Shown here: positions 13,272-27,063 of the stretch, one piece after another | Numbering within the stretch: position 1 is the first letter of the stretch | Layout: each line of letters starts with the position of its first letter | Assembly (NCBI GenBank): GCA_005656395.1 | Contig: SRSI01000004.1 | Coordinates: 1,922,001 to 1,986,000, forward strand | Reading direction: 5' to 3' | DNA length: 64,000 nt | DNA from: Strongyloides papillosus | Taxonomy: Eukaryota; Nematoda; Chromadorea; Rhabditida; Strongyloididae | The notes under the pieces: generated by a model | Told to the model about the DNA's origin: nothing | Seen by the model: only the letters and a program-made list of their open reading frames with translations | Databases searched by the model: none | Position numbers and translations under genes: made by a program

Positions 13272-13741
13272 ATGTTAATTTTTGGCTTAGGTATTGGAGT
13301 AGTCCTAATACTTACTATATGGTTATTTTTACTAATAATTTCATTAGTATATTATAAACGTGGAATGTAAGTATCATTATTTTTAAAAAAAGTTTTTAAT
13401 TAATATATAATAGAAAAGTTATACTTCCTAATATTATTATTGGAATATTTTTATCAACAATTATAGTTATTTGGCCAAAAGAAATGTGCAATGAAGAAAA
13501 AAGCATAAAAAATAATACGTCACAGGAGAATTTAGTGAGCCCCGTATATTATCCAATATTTTTTAGTGTACCGTTATTAATAGTAACAACTATAACCATC
13601 TTTGTTGCCGAAATGAAACACTTTCAAATGACATTTTTAAAACCATTTGATAACAAAAACCTTTCAACGAATATACTAATTCAAAATATGAATATGCAAA
13701 CCAAAACTAATGATACTGGCACAAAATATGTTAATTCATAA
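13272..13741 (+). CDS. TMEM218-like ciliary transmembrane protein
   Basis: Two exons, 13272-13366 and 13414-13741, join across a 47-nt intron (GTAAGT donor) into 140 aa. Hydrophobic segments lie at about 3-26, 35-51 and 77-99. The first starts with GLGIGVVLILTIWLFLL, and a WPKE motif follows the second, before a polar Asn-rich loop. Length, three-helix layout and the N-terminal GxGxGV motif match TMEM218. That is a small membrane protein associated with the ciliary transition zone and mutated in human ciliopathy, with a nematode orthologue. In nematodes it would act in sensory-neuron cilia. The match is from memory of the family, not a search. The hydrophilic C-terminal tail (about 100-140) is somewhat longer than usual. 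Confidence 0.6.
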
Positions 13742-14596
13742 GAAATAAATATGGTGGTATATATTATGTAATTAAGTTGATATCTTTTTTTATTAATTTA
13801 TAAATTGATTTGAAACTTATTTGCATTAAAATACTTTTGTTTATATTTAATAATGTTTATAGAAGACTTTATCTACAAATGTAAAAATTTTCAACAATAA
13901 AATTGTTAACATCAATATATAATCACGTTAAATTTTGTTTTTGATAGAAAACTAAATTCCTCTACACCATAAAATAAAATAATTTATAATGTTGTTGTTA
14001 AGTTTATTTTTATATTTTTTATGTGTCTTATTTATTTTGAGAGAATGTTTTGTTATTAACAAAATTTTTTTCCTAATACGTTTTATTATATTTTTAAATA
14101 TTGTGCCAGTTATATTTGATGCACATATTAGTGTGCAAATAAAATTTATTTGATTTGTCAATCAATATCAACCTACAAATTTATAATTTTTAGATTTTAA
14201 CTAACCATATATTTCAATTTTGTCTATTGACTTTTCTTTGTTATAAATTTTACTTTTAATTTATACATTTGTACCAATTTAATTTTTAAAAAAGAGTATA
14301 TACACTTTCTTTGCATTTGTAAGTTTTATAAATTATTTTTATTTTAAATTAAATACGTCCTTGAATTTTCTCAATTGTTTTTAAATTTTCAATAAAAATT
14401 TTATTGATATGAAAAGGAGAATCGATGAGTAATGTTACTATAAAAAGAGCGTGCAAATATTATAAATTTTTACTAATATTTATGAAAAATTTTTATAAAT
14501 TTTTTATAGTTACTTTAATATTTCACTTTAAAGAATTATCTTGATAAATATTGGTTTTTTTGTCAAAAAAAGTTCATTCTAAAAAAATAACGTAAA
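13742..14596. other. Intergenic, AT-rich
   Basis: 3' flank of the TMEM218-like gene (AATAAA-like motifs around 13895) and promoter region of the next + strand gene. No supported gene. Confidence 0.5.
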
Positions 14597-16890
14597 ATGT
14601 CTTCTCAGATTGACAATAGTATGTTTAAGTCCTTTTAATCTCATTTTATTATAAATTATTTTAGTTTCTCGTCGTGTTTTACAAATACACGTGGAACCAA
14701 TAGAAATTGAGTTAACTGATGTGGATGAAGAAATACTACTACCAACATTGCGTACAGCATTTCCTCATTGTTGTGGATTGTATTACCACGATTTTAAGAC
14801 AAATAAAAAAAACATTGTCAAATTTGATGGAACAAAATTTTTACCACCTAAAGGTGATTGGTTATCACAAACAATTTATGCTAATTTATCTGGTAAGTAT
14901 CATCGTACATTTTGGAAATTTCTTTTTAAAATATTTTTAGGTGGAAAAATAATGAATGAACTTAATAATAATTACATTGATGCCACAAAGACTTTTGAAA
15001 GATCTGTTTATGCTGTACAAAAGATGTTTGAAGCATTAAATGGAAATACGAAGAAAAAGGACATAAATTTTGATGATAAGAAAAAGCAAAATGAAAAAGT
15101 AAAGGTATTAAATGAAAAAAATAATTTTAACTCAATCAATAGTATGGAACCTTTAATAAAAAAACTTAAACAAAAAATGGTTTGTAAAATTTTTTCATTT
15201 AACTTTTTATGTATATAACCATTTTAGAGTAAAAGATCGTCAACTGATAACAATGATGAAAAATCAATGAAGAATGAAAAAGAAGTTTTAAGTGATGAAA
15301 TAAATTATGACAAATTAGAATTGACATACTCTCAAATGGAACAACAATTTTTGGATTTAGCAAAAATTTCAACGGGAAAAGATTCTATTATAGAATCACA
15401 AAGAAAAGAATTAACGGAGACAAATAAAAAAGTACCAATGTTAGAAAAAGAAATTGTTGAGCTTAGAGATGGATTAATAAAAGCTGAAAGCAAATGTAAA
15501 GGTTACGAACATGAACTTAACATTTTTAGAGAATTAGCAAATGAACAGGATGATTACCAAGAAAAGGTAAGAATTTTACAAGAAAAAGTTATTGTAGCGG
15601 AAAAAGAAATAAAGATATTAGAAAAAAATTTTCAAAAGGAGGTAGCAGAAAAGGAAATGTTTAAAAAAGAACTTGAGCGGACATCCAAAAAATTTGGTGA
15701 ACTTGAATATTTGATTAGTAACTTGAATGGTGAACGATTATGTTTGAAGGAGGAATTAAATGAAACATGTAATCAATTAACAATTAAATGTAAAGAATTA
15801 AATGCATTGAATGATGAACTTACAGTTGATAATTTATCTTTACTAGAAAGGTAAATACAAACCGAAAATGTTTTTAAATAACTTTTACATTTTAGGGAAC
15901 ATAGTGCAATTGCTAAACTTGAGAATATAACGTCAAATCATAGTAGTGAATGTAATGATTATAAAAAAATCATTCAAAACAACAACGATCAGGTTGTTTA
16001 CCAACAAAAATAATCTATGTCTCAAAAGTTAATCACTGTAATTTGTCTTTTTGTTTTAAATTGCTTGTGTTCATTTTAAATAAATTATTGCTAGTGGTCT
16101 AATTTAGAGGCAATTATACTCTAGACACATTACATGTCCTTTGTCCTAACCTTTATTTTTTGGACTTTTTTAACCGTTAAGAAATGTTGTACTTTTTTTA
16201 AAAATAAATTGTAATTATTTTGTACTTTTTTATTAATATTTTTAGATTGATAAACTTCAAAAATCAATTAACTCTTTGGAGGCAACTTTGATGCAGCTTA
16301 TGCAAGCTAATGATGAATTAAGTCGCAGGTTAGATTTTAATGAAAATTATATATCACCATAAAACAACATAATTCAAGAATCATTTTTTACCATCATCAA
16401 ATAATGATGATATAGTTGTGTAATATCTAATCAGTATCAATTAATGATATTTAAAAAAATATGTTTACTATTTTAAAAATGCAAAAGATAAAAATTATTT
16501 TAATCAAAATATGTATACATTTGAGTTGTAGAAAAAATTATAATGGAATCCGAAAAATTATATATTAATTTTGATTTATAAGGAAAATTGATACATTAAA
16601 TTTGTTTTACCTATTGGTTTTTCATAAAATTAAAGGTAAAAAGAAACCGGATATTATTTTTTTAGAAATCTTTTGATAGTAAATAATATACGCAATAATA
16701 ATAAAAATAAATGTTATGTAACAGAAAAAACTTTTTAAAAATTTAATTAGAAAATTTATTTATTTTTATATTCATCTATAATTTCTTCAGATATATGGAG
16801 TTGGAATGTAATAGAAAAAAGGACAATGACAAATATTTGAGACTTAAATGCCAGTACAAAGAGAATAAACAAAAGAAATATCGTCTTTAA
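14597..16890 (+). CDS. TDP-43 N-terminal-domain-like protein with long coiled coil
   Basis: Seven exons keep frame: 14597-14618, 14665-14892, 14941-15179, 15228-15850, 15896-15992, 16246-16328 and 16791-16890, about 463 aa. Residues about 17-85 resemble the TDP-43 (TARDBP) N-terminal ubiquitin-like oligomerisation domain. EPIEI is followed by ILLPTLRTAFPHCCGLYY at the positions where TDP-43 has EPIEI and its LLSTV...FPGACGLRYR strand-helix. From about 165 on, the protein is strongly Glu/Lys/Leu-rich with heptad character and few prolines, so a long coiled coil. The last exon is a basic tail ending KKYRL. There are no RRM domains and no Gly-rich tail, so this is not the canonical RNA-binding TDP-43 orthologue. 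By inference the N-terminal domain polymerises or docks onto a partner while the coiled coil dimerises. The last two introns (253 and 462 nt) are unusually long for this window. Confidence 0.8.
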
Positions 16891-17985
16891 ATGTCCAAAA
16901 TAATGATATTATAATGTCATGTTTTCTATTTCTATTCTGAATTACAAAGCTAACTCTTTCAATAATAGTATAATAACAACGGACTAAATATTTTTTTTTA
17001 TGCTTACAATATTACCTCAATATCTTTTGTCATCAAAATTTCATTCTACATCCAAAAATAACAATTTGTCAACAATTGAATTATTCGATGCGGATAAGAA
17101 AAATTATATCTTTTATTATTATGTCAGTATATTCTTTTGGTTTTTGTAAATGAATTGTATATTGATGAGATATTGTGTTATCTTTTGACATTTATAAAGA
17201 CTTTAAATTTGATTTTTTTATTATTATCAATGTTTATATAAATTCTTTAAGATTTAATTAGTACAACTAATAAATTTTAAATAACTTTATTACCATGAAA
17301 ACGATATTTTGAATTTTATACTTTAACATTTCATCATTTTTTAAGAACTTTCTTGATTAGTTATAAAACTCATATGTATAAAAATGATAATTTAGTACAC
17401 ACCATAAATTTTTAAGGCTCATCTTATTAATTTTTTGAGATTGTAATTCAAAAGGTATCAAAATATGTAGTACGTAAATAAAAATCCATAATTGTATAAA
17501 AACAAAATTTTCCAAATAATGTTTCTTAGTAATTTTAGATGATCCCGTTAGACAACATAATTTATTACCCATATAATTTATCTTAAGATAAAAATTTGAA
17601 AATTTATATGTCTACTAGTTGATAAAATTTTAGACTTTATGCCACTTTCTTAATTTCTAATGATGTATTCTAACAATACATATGTTCAAGTATTATTAAG
17701 TCATTTATTAGAGCAGATGTTTCGTTGAGATCTTTTTACTATAATCCTCGCCAATTTAAAAAGATGAATATAATAATATATAAATTCAGTTACATTATAA
17801 AATCATCCATTTCAACATTTGCTTATTTTTTTATTAAAATAAAAATGTTGTTGTATTATCAAAGTATAATAACAATAATCCATTATACTAATATCAGATT
17901 AATTTTTAAAATATTTATCATTATTTTCTTCATATTTATTTTTATAATTTTTTTTTATTTTGAAGAAAATTTTGCAGATTATATT
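16891..17985. other. Intergenic, AT-rich
   Basis: No coding stretch stands out. The hydrophobic open stretch running into the phospholipase gene from about 17725 is AT-rich and Ile/Phe-dominated, so I treat it as chance and not as an N-terminal extension. The region should hold the phospholipase promoter. Confidence 0.45.
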
Positions 17986-18565
17986 ATGAATAAAGTAAAT
18001 ATTATGATTTTACTTTTACTAATATTTGTTGTAGCTTCGACATATTGTAATAGTGAGAAGGTAAAAAATAATGCTGTTAAGGCATTATGGAATTTGCAAA
18101 TGATGTCGGAATGTGAACTTGGATATAGTGCATTAGTATATAATGATTATGGATGTTGGTGTGGTATCGGTGGATCAGGAACACCAGTTGATGGAATTGA
18201 TGCATGTTGTAGAATGCATGACAAATGTTATGATGCTGCTGTTGATGGAAAAGTTTGTTTTGACGTTCCATATGAGTACGTTGATGACTATAATTGGCAG
18301 TGTTTAAATCATGTTGCACATTGCAATGGTAAATTTTAATTATAGTTTCAAATAATAAAATTATTTACTTTTTAATTCAGCTAACCTAACAGGATGTGCT
18401 AGGGCATTGTGTAATTGTGATAAAGCTGTTGTTGATTGTTGGAAACAATATAAGAAACCAAATAAAAAGCCACCATGCAAGAAAAATTTAGAAACAAATA
18501 AAGAAAATTCAAACATTAATTTTTTACATTCTATTGGAAAATTCTTCAACGACATTTTTAATTGA
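17986..18565 (+). CDS. Secreted phospholipase A2
   Basis: Two exons, 17986-18328 and 18381-18565, give 175 aa. Residues 1-20 form a signal peptide (hydrophobic [12 protein letters not shown]). The mature protein has the calcium-binding loop [11 protein letters not shown] (about 55-65), the active-site motif [10 protein letters not shown] with catalytic His78 and calcium-ligand Asp79, and the second catalytic Asp128 in CNCDKAV. Many cysteines match the disulfide pattern of group I/II secreted PLA2. The enzyme hydrolyses the sn-2 ester of phospholipids outside the cell. The start at 17986 was chosen because it directly precedes the signal peptide. A Lys/Pro/Asn-rich C-terminal extension of about 35 residues ([12 protein letters not shown] and on) is longer than in typical pancreatic-type enzymes. 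All catalytic residues are present. Confidence 0.9.
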
Positions 18566-21500
18566 ATAATCGGAGAGGAGATATAATAAAATTAAACATT
18601 TTTTCGTAAAATTTTACTATATAAATATTTAAAATTTAAGGTAATTTACCCAACATTTATGATCTATTAAGCATAAAGCACTTTTTTATTAAAAAATTAT
18701 CTTATTATTTTTATATACATATTTGTTCCTCTTGATAGTTTACTACATATTTTTGTAAACAAATAAATGGAATGTTCATCTTTATAATATATAATATAAT
18801 GTACAGTTTAACTATTTTTCGTAAGTCAATGTCAATTTTACATTCAATTAAATATTAATTCAAAGTTTTCTTTTCATAGATATCATAAAAGTTATGTAAA
18901 AATTGTGCAAAAAGAGAGTTTTGTACATGTGAAAATGCGACGAATATTCAATTTAAATAGCTCTTTTTGATGTTATTATTACAGTTCCTTCTAAGTTATT
19001 TGATACCATATACTTGACAACCGTCAAATTAATTTTTTTTCTAAATTAATTTTTAGATATTCTAATGTATGTTTATATACTTACCTTTATAGAAATTAAG
19101 GTCGCAATTAAAAACACTATATATCATTACTTGATGACTTATATTTAAGCTGTTTTAAAATTTTTATCAAAAAATATAAAGTTAATGTTATATTAAATTA
19201 TATTCACTATAGATATTAACTATTGATAAATTTATTTTATTCACAACTAATCAAGGTTAAATCATTCTGTACTAGAAAGCTTAAGAATTCATTCTTTTAG
19301 GAAAAAAATTATAATTTTTTTATAAAATACAAATTATGTCAGGAATTAAAAATAGTTTTGTTTAGTTTTAAAGATGTCATTATTTAATATACTAAAAAAA
19401 ATAAATGATATATTAATTATTGTGTTACTGTATTATAGTTTAGAAAAAAGTGAATATATAATTATTTAAAATTCTTACACTATTCTGATATTTTGACATC
19501 ATTAAATCGCACAATACCTATGAAAGTACTTATATTTTTATTTATTGCACCTCTTAACTTGTTTACTTTTAAACATACAATGAACAAAAATAATATATAA
19601 TAAAACAATATTTGTAACAAATTTTACCTGTTTATAAAATATGTTAAAATTATAGTTAGAAGTTTTTACACTCTTTAGAAATTTTGTCGATTATATATTA
19701 TTTATTACATGCCATTTTTTAATATTAAAAGTTAAATTTTTATTTTAATTAGTTATTTTTTTTAACTATGAAAATCTTGTGTGAATGTAGTATTCATATG
19801 AAATTATGAAGTATAATCTGGTTTTAAACTGATATTTAATGTTTATTATTAATATTATAGAAGTGTTATCTTTTTTTCTTATTTTAATATTAAATCTTAT
19901 AGTAGTTTCTAAATACTAATATTTAATGACCGTATAAACAACTTTATGTAACTATATGTTTTATGTTAAGTTGATTCTATATTTTTAAGATTCATAACTT
20001 GTTTCGATACAATGTTAATTTATTTTCGATTTTCAAAAGCTAACGATATTCTTCCTCTATGATATGTTTTGTTCGATTAACAATTTAAAAATACTTCTCT
20101 TTTTCATCTAAATCTGAAGTAATTATGAAATTGGGTAGCAACATCAAACGTTTAAAGTGTTTTATTAGAAAGATGTGATAATTTGTATATCTTATTTGAT
20201 TATTGTAGATAATAAATATCCTTTTTTAATTACTTTTTTTTGCCTTTAATATTTTTTATTACCATAGACGTATTAAAAGATATCATTTTTTAACTTTCAT
20301 CTTGCATTAGAGATATAATTTTTATTATCAAACATGTTATTAAACTAGAATAAAAAACAGTATAGAAAAAGAAATAAAAAATCAATCATAAGTATTATCT
20401 TCATTCTATATTCATGATAGTTAGTCTTGAAATTACTATATTAAATAAATATCATTCATCCTAATCTGGATTGAAGGTAAACATAAACAATTGACTAGCA
20501 TTTAACTGATAAATTTCTTGAAAATAAATATTATTATTACTACTAGATGTTCTCTTCATATTGTCATTATTTTTACTCCTTCTTAAAGGCAAATTCCTTA
20601 AGACATATAGATTATGAATAAAGTAAATTATAAAAACAATTCATATAGTCCTTTTTAAAGTATTTTAAACATATTTTAACTATATCATGACTTCTTGTTC
20701 TATTATGCGTATATGTTTACAGTCAAATGTTTGATGGCAATCTTAATATAAGTAATCTTATTAAAAAATATTTTACTGTTTCATTCTATTAATTTTATTG
20801 TACACAAAAGTAGTATTATATTCAACCTTACTATTTCTTGCGGACGGTAATAAAACATACACAAATGTGATATTTTATTCTCAATTATAGCGATTTCTAT
20901 TATCCATTAAAACATGCAATTTTTGTTTTATAAAACTAACAAAACATTTTCTTTTTCCGTTTACACTAGTTTGATTGTATTAACAAATTTATCTTCATTC
21001 ATACATTATAATTATGCATAAAGTAAAAAATTATTTTTCTTATAGAAATAAGATATTAAAAATATTCTCTTTTAATAAAATATAATCAGTGATATATTAA
21101 TATAATAAAGCGGTTTCCATCAAATAATTTTTTCCTGCATTATCTACCTTCTAAATTTAAAATTAAATTCTTTGATATTTATCGCTCTTTTTTTAAATAA
21201 AAATTAAATTATCTTTTGTTCCAATTTTTAAAAATTTTGAATTTTACTTACAATACTGTTTTTATCCTTTTATTTTTATACTTATAATTTTATACAATAA
21301 ATGATGGTTTTTTTATCCTATTAAAAATAGATTTAACTTTATATAAGCTAGATGTGTTTTGATGAAACAAGTTTTTGTCAATCAACATAAATTTTAATTT
21401 CATGTGAACTTAACAGTTATATTTAAAGATTGTCCAGATAACATCTTTTTTTACTTTGATTTTAAAATTTTTTTTTATAATTCTTTAGAAAAATATTTTG

Positions 21501-22354
21501 TTCAAAATCACTAGTTTTACTATTAGTTCGTTCTTATCATGCTAACATCATCTTCAAATATCTTGAATGTATATAGGTAATTGATGTAACTTTTGAAACT
21601 ATTATTATATATACTTTAAAAATTTTTTTGTCTAAATACATAAACCTGTGACTATTCTAGCGGTCATTCTTTGATATTCCATTCATTAACAAATTATTTC
21701 TCCCTTTTCATCACTGTTCGTGCATAAAGACTCTCTGTACTTTAATGTTTAACGAAGTGTTAGTAAGAATCTTAATTAATGACATTTACTCTTCATTTGT
21801 CCATCATCGTGCTTCTTTATTGTCCTCTTTGTGATGAAAGATTACTTTTAGCAAACCAACTTATTTTATCATTATATTAATAAATGTATTTACTATATTG
21901 AGTTGTAAAAAAATGGAAACTAGAGATTTGTTTTCCATTTGTATAATTTCTTGTCTATTGGGACAAAAAAATGTAAATTTATTATTTCTGTTACTCTAAT
22001 ACAAAATTCTTTTTTTAAAAATTTTATTATTATATTATTATTTTGATGACTAGATGCATTTCAAAAATACTAAAGAATATTTCTTTACAGAGTTATATGT
22101 TTATTTTAATAATTTAATATCTTATCAAATCTTTATATAATATTATAATAATAATATATTATTTCAGTTCATGTTTAGCTGCTTTTTGTAAAAAGGAAAT
22201 TAAATACTTTCTATCAGATAGACATAAAATTTGATTAAAATTTGAGGCCTTTAGGCTAATGCATTTCTCTAATCAATCATACTACTATATTGCTTAAATC
22301 CTCTATTTTATTAATAGTTTATTAATTATATTTGTCACCACTAATAAGATTGTT
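18566..22354. other. Gene-poor AT-rich stretch
   Basis: About 3.8 kb with frequent stops in all frames, T- and A-runs and no recognisable RNA gene or terminal repeats. It ends at the promoter of the class C receptor gene. I see nothing supportable in it. Confidence 0.5.
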
Positions 22355-25300
22355 ATGATAATATCAAAAAAGTTTATATCATTTTTGTTTACTTTAATAT
22401 TTACTATTGTACATAGTGAAAGAATAAACAAAGATAATTTAAAAGACCTTTGTTCTGTTTTTGATCCATTTAGAATATCACCAGAAGAAAATAAGGTAAG
22501 ATTTCAACAAAGGTTTTTTATGATATTAATAAAATTTACTAGTATCAAATTGGTGGAGCATTTCCATTGCATTATGAAGATTGTTTAACATTACGCCCTG
22601 ATACAGTTCAGGATATTGTCGCAATTCAATGGGCCTTATCACATTGGAACCAAAATAATCTTAATAATGGCTGTAAAATAGGATTTTATGCTGGTGATAG
22701 TTGTTCAAGGAACAAAGAAACAATTTCACAAACTTTACGTTTTCTTGATTCAATTGGATATCATGAACCTAAAGAATGCGAAGATATAAATGACAAAAAT
22801 AATCAAAAATTTGTCTTTCTTATGTCTCCTAAAGATGCTAATGCTTCTAGTGTCCTTGGAAGTATCCTGAAAACAACTAACTTACCAGTTGGAGCCTACT
22901 CTACATCATCACTAAATTCCTTAATAAATAATAATATAAAAAATATTATTTCAACAGCCCCACCTGTTAGTATATTTGTTGAGGTTAGTTTTTATGCAGA
23001 AAGAAAGATTTTTCTATTTAATTTTATAATGTTAAGGTGTTTGTAAAAATAATGTCATCTCTGAATTCTAATTTAGTTACAATTGTTGATAATAATGATA
23101 CTGATACTGTAGATAAAGTTATTAATCAACTAAAAAATCATAAAATACATGTTGCTGAAGTTATTGCTTACAATGATCCATTATTAAAAAAAGTTCTTAA
23201 GGATACGGATAGTAAAATTATTTTATCTCTCTTACCTAAATCTGCATTACTTACAAATATGTACGATAAAGAAATTATTTCATTAAACAAGTTATGGATT
23301 GCGATACCATTAGACAGTGAACAGTTAAATGAAAATGACTTTCCTGTATATGATAATGCATCAAATTTACAACTATTAACTTTACAAAAAAGAGTCAACA
23401 AGTATAATAACTTTAGATCTTATTTTCTTAAAGTTGTAAAAAATAATTTTGAATCTTATACATTATTGGTGTCATATTTACAGCAAGTAAGTAACCCGAA
23501 AATTCATTATAAATACTTACATTAATAATTTAGATTCATAATTGTGTATTGGAGAATGAGGATGTGGTTGATGAAAAAAAATTAAATAAGAAAGAGAAAC
23601 CTAAATGTAGTTCTCTTTCTTTTGAAAGTATGACTAATGTTTACAAACAAACAGATACATTAGAAAATGTAATCCTTTTGGCATATGGAATATCGGCATT
23701 AGCAAAAGCAGTTGAACATAAAGAAACATTAAAAGTAATATGCGAAAAACCTTCCATTGAATGTTCAAATGCTATAATTAATGAATTACAAACATTAAAA
23801 TATAATTTTGATATCAACGATCCCGTTGAATTAAGTGAACTGTCACTATCATTCTTTTCTTCACCCTATGAAGATAGAGTTATGTTATTGTCAAATCAAT
23901 TAATTGATGGTCATTTAATTCGACCAGATTTTGTTTTATCATCATTACAAAATACCATTCATTTTGATAAGGTTTGTGAATATGAGATGGGAAAAGTGTC
24001 AAAATGGAAGTCATATAAAATAATAAATAAGATATCAAAAGATTTACAATCTACATGTCCATTGTATAGATCATATTGTGGAAAATGTGAACATACTGTT
24101 GAGGGAATTGAAGATAGATACTTTCTATCAATTCCCAAAAATTACCCAATATATATTGTTGGAATTTTTGATTTTCATTATGGTGAAAATTGTAAAAATC
24201 TTAAAACAACAACAGATATATCACTACCAATGACATTTGTTCATACAGCATGGACATTTAGACAAAGATATCCCCAATTAAAATTGCTAAAACACATTGA
24301 TTTTGGAACTATGATTACAGATGGATGTTCTTCCGGAAAGGAAGCTATTAATTTTGTTGTCCAATCAGAGTCAAATTGTTATCGCTTTGAGCAAGCAAAT
24401 AGAAACATAACTATCGTACCAGGAAGTACATTTGGATATGTTTCTGGAATATCAGCAGAAAATCAAATTGCTTTACAACATTACTTTTCTGATTCATCTA
24501 ATGATGCACCAATGATTTCTATTGATGGCGAGCACAATATAATAAATAAAGTTTTTACAACTATGCCAAGTAATAGAAATTTGGGTTTAGTTATACTACG
24601 TTTTTTGAGAAAAATGAAATGGGAATTTGTATCTGTCGTTTTATCAGAGAATGACTATGAATCATTGGCTGCATTTAAACAATTCGAAAGAATGGCAAAT
24701 GATAGGGGTATCTGTATAGCTGAAGTTATTAATGTCAATACAAATGGAGTGGAAAATGCATATGTACATGGAAGTAATGTAACATTAATGTTTACAACAT
24801 CAAAAGATGCTTCTGAATATCTTACAGGTCGTTTAAAGAGAGGTTTTGGATCAATAGGCGGTAATAATAGATATGGAAATAGTAATATTGTTCATGTGAT
24901 GATTGGTGATTCCCATAATTTCTACTTACATGATTCAACTAATTTACAAAATTTTGTTGGTACTGTGTCTATTCAACCAAAGGATGTTCTTTATCCAGAT
25001 TTTAAACAATGGTTAGAAATGATTACGCCATTAACATTGCCTGAACCATGGTATTGGACAATTGTTGAAGAACGATGGCAATGTGCTCTACTAAAAAAAA
25101 ATAAAGATCTATACGGTGGAAAGATGTGTTCAGGTGAAGAATTACTAGATGTTTCTCAGTTAGGTCGTATGACAAAAACAGGTTATTTGGCAAGAGGCAT
25201 GGAAAGATTACTTTTTGCTATGGATACTGTATACAATCAACTTTGTAGTGATAAAAATGGAATTTGTGAACAGTTTTTAACTAAAGGTAGAAAACAGATA

Positions 25301-26854
25301 CTCCAAATTTTATTAAACACACCAGTTGAAGACAATTTTGAAATTTATGAATTTCTACCTAAAGAGGATGTTAAAAATGGAGGATATGAATTTAAAAAAA
25401 TAGGAAACTGGTCAATTGAATCTGGTTTACGTTTACAAATTTTCTATAAAACATATGTTAATAATGAATATCAGAGCACTTTCCATCATCTCTCACAATG
25501 TTTACCACCACTTTGTAAATGTTTTTTGGATTCAACTAACTTCTTATTAGAGCCATTGAATCATATGGCAGTAGAAGATGGATTTCCAAATCCAAATGAA
25601 AAACAGACATTCCATTCAATGACATCAAGTAACTCATTTATACATCAAGAACCATCTATAGCATCATCAAAAGTTGGTAAATATTCATCTTTCTTTGATC
25701 ATTTAACAAATGGACAATGGTCACATAATCCAATTAATTATATAATTTTATTGGTCAATACAGTGTTCCTTTTCTTGGCTATAGCAGTTTTAGGATTAGT
25801 CATCTTTAAAATGTATATTCGTGTTGTTAAGGGAAATCAATCATTAGGAATAACATTACTTGTTGGAATTATTTCATTGTACATAACAGCTTATTTCTTT
25901 ATTTTTGATTCAACTGATGTAATTTGTAGATGTAGAGTTATTTCACATGGATTAGCATATACAATATGTTTTGGTGTAATGATAGCAAAAGCAACACAAT
26001 TAAAAAATGCCGAAACACTAGGATTTTCAAATGTTATTCATATAAGTTATTGGAATTATTGGCAATTACTATTTTTTATTGTCGGTGTTCAACTTGCTCT
26101 AAGTCTTCGATGGATCAATGAGCCTTTTGCTTCAACATTACTAATTGATGCAACAGCTATAGATTTAGATTCTGGTGTGATGGTGTGTACATATGGACAT
26201 AATGAATTTATATTATCACATTCATATGTTATAATACTTTTACTTTTAACATTATTTATTAATTCTCAAAATCGAAATATTAAAAGAAATTACAAGGAAA
26301 CAAAATGGTTATTTGCAGCATCAATAGTATGTTTTATTGTATGGATTGGATGGATTACAACATACTTTTTTGTTCCTGATGAATATAGGGTTTGTTTAAT
26401 ACTATTATGTGTTTAATTTAAATAATTTTAGAATTATGTAATTGTTTTTGAAATTGTATTTTGTGCAACTGTCTTACTTGCTTTTATGTTTGGGCCAAAA
26501 ATATATATATTACTATCATATGAACCTATAGTTGTTGAATGTCAACCAAATGAAACGATAGTTAATACTAAAGTTGATGAAAATGATTTATATGAGAAAG
26601 AGTGCGAATTTGACGTAAGAAGTGGATCCCCAACATTATCATCTGAGACAGGTAGCTGTAGATCAATTAATTTTGAAACAAAAATGACAACCCTTACAAA
26701 ATCAAATAACTCAACAGGATCCGGTGTTATAAGCGATGAAGATTGTGTAAGTATCTTGGTAAAATAATTAATTGAATTGTTTTAGGATAAGCAAATTTTT
26801 CATACACAAATAAGAAAGAAAAAATTTGACTCAAATAATATCAAAAAAACTTAA
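22355..26854 (+). CDS. Class C (family 3) G-protein-coupled receptor with two Venus-flytrap modules
   Basis: Six exons keep frame: 22355-22495, 22543-22983, 23037-23486, 23534-26389, 26432-26746 and 26786-26854, about 1423 aa. A signal peptide (ISFLFTLIFTIVHS) leads into a first periplasmic-binding-like module that opens with IGGAFPLHYEDC and continues DIVAIQWALSHWN...CKIGFYAGDSCS. A second module starts near residue 550 (VHTAWTFRQRYP...ITDGCSSGKEA) and includes WEFVSVVLSENDY. Seven hydrophobic segments of the 7tm_3 type follow from about residue 1075 (INYIILLVNTVFLFLAIAVL). The Cys-rich NCD3G linker usual in mGluR and calcium-sensing receptors is not evident; only a short CLPPLCKC remains. 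The C-tail is Ser/Thr/Glu-rich. Family members sense amino acids or other small ligands at the cell surface. The ligand here is unknown. Orphan nematode mGluR-like genes are the nearest relatives I can suggest. Confidence 0.85.
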
Positions 26855-27063
26855 CTTTTTAATTTAAATGTAATTTTAAATATTGTACATCTGAATAATT
26901 TGAATGAATAGAATTTATTTAATTATATTATAATAAAGTTACGTATAGCATTCCAAAAATGTTTATATATTGTTAGGTTAGAATACTACATACCATATTT
27001 AACTTTTAGTAAGTAAATTTTTTTTACTGGTAGATGAAGAACATAAAATGAACATTATTCTTA
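26855..27063. other. 3' flank of the receptor gene
   Basis: AT-rich sequence with AATAAA-type signals (for example TAATAAAG near 26930), probably the polyadenylation region of the upstream gene. Confidence 0.4.

Noticed and set aside
17725..17985. In-frame N-terminal extension upstream of the phospholipase A2 start
   Set aside because: The added residues are Ile/Phe/Tyr-rich as expected from AT-rich noncoding DNA. The ATG at 17986 directly precedes a standard signal peptide.
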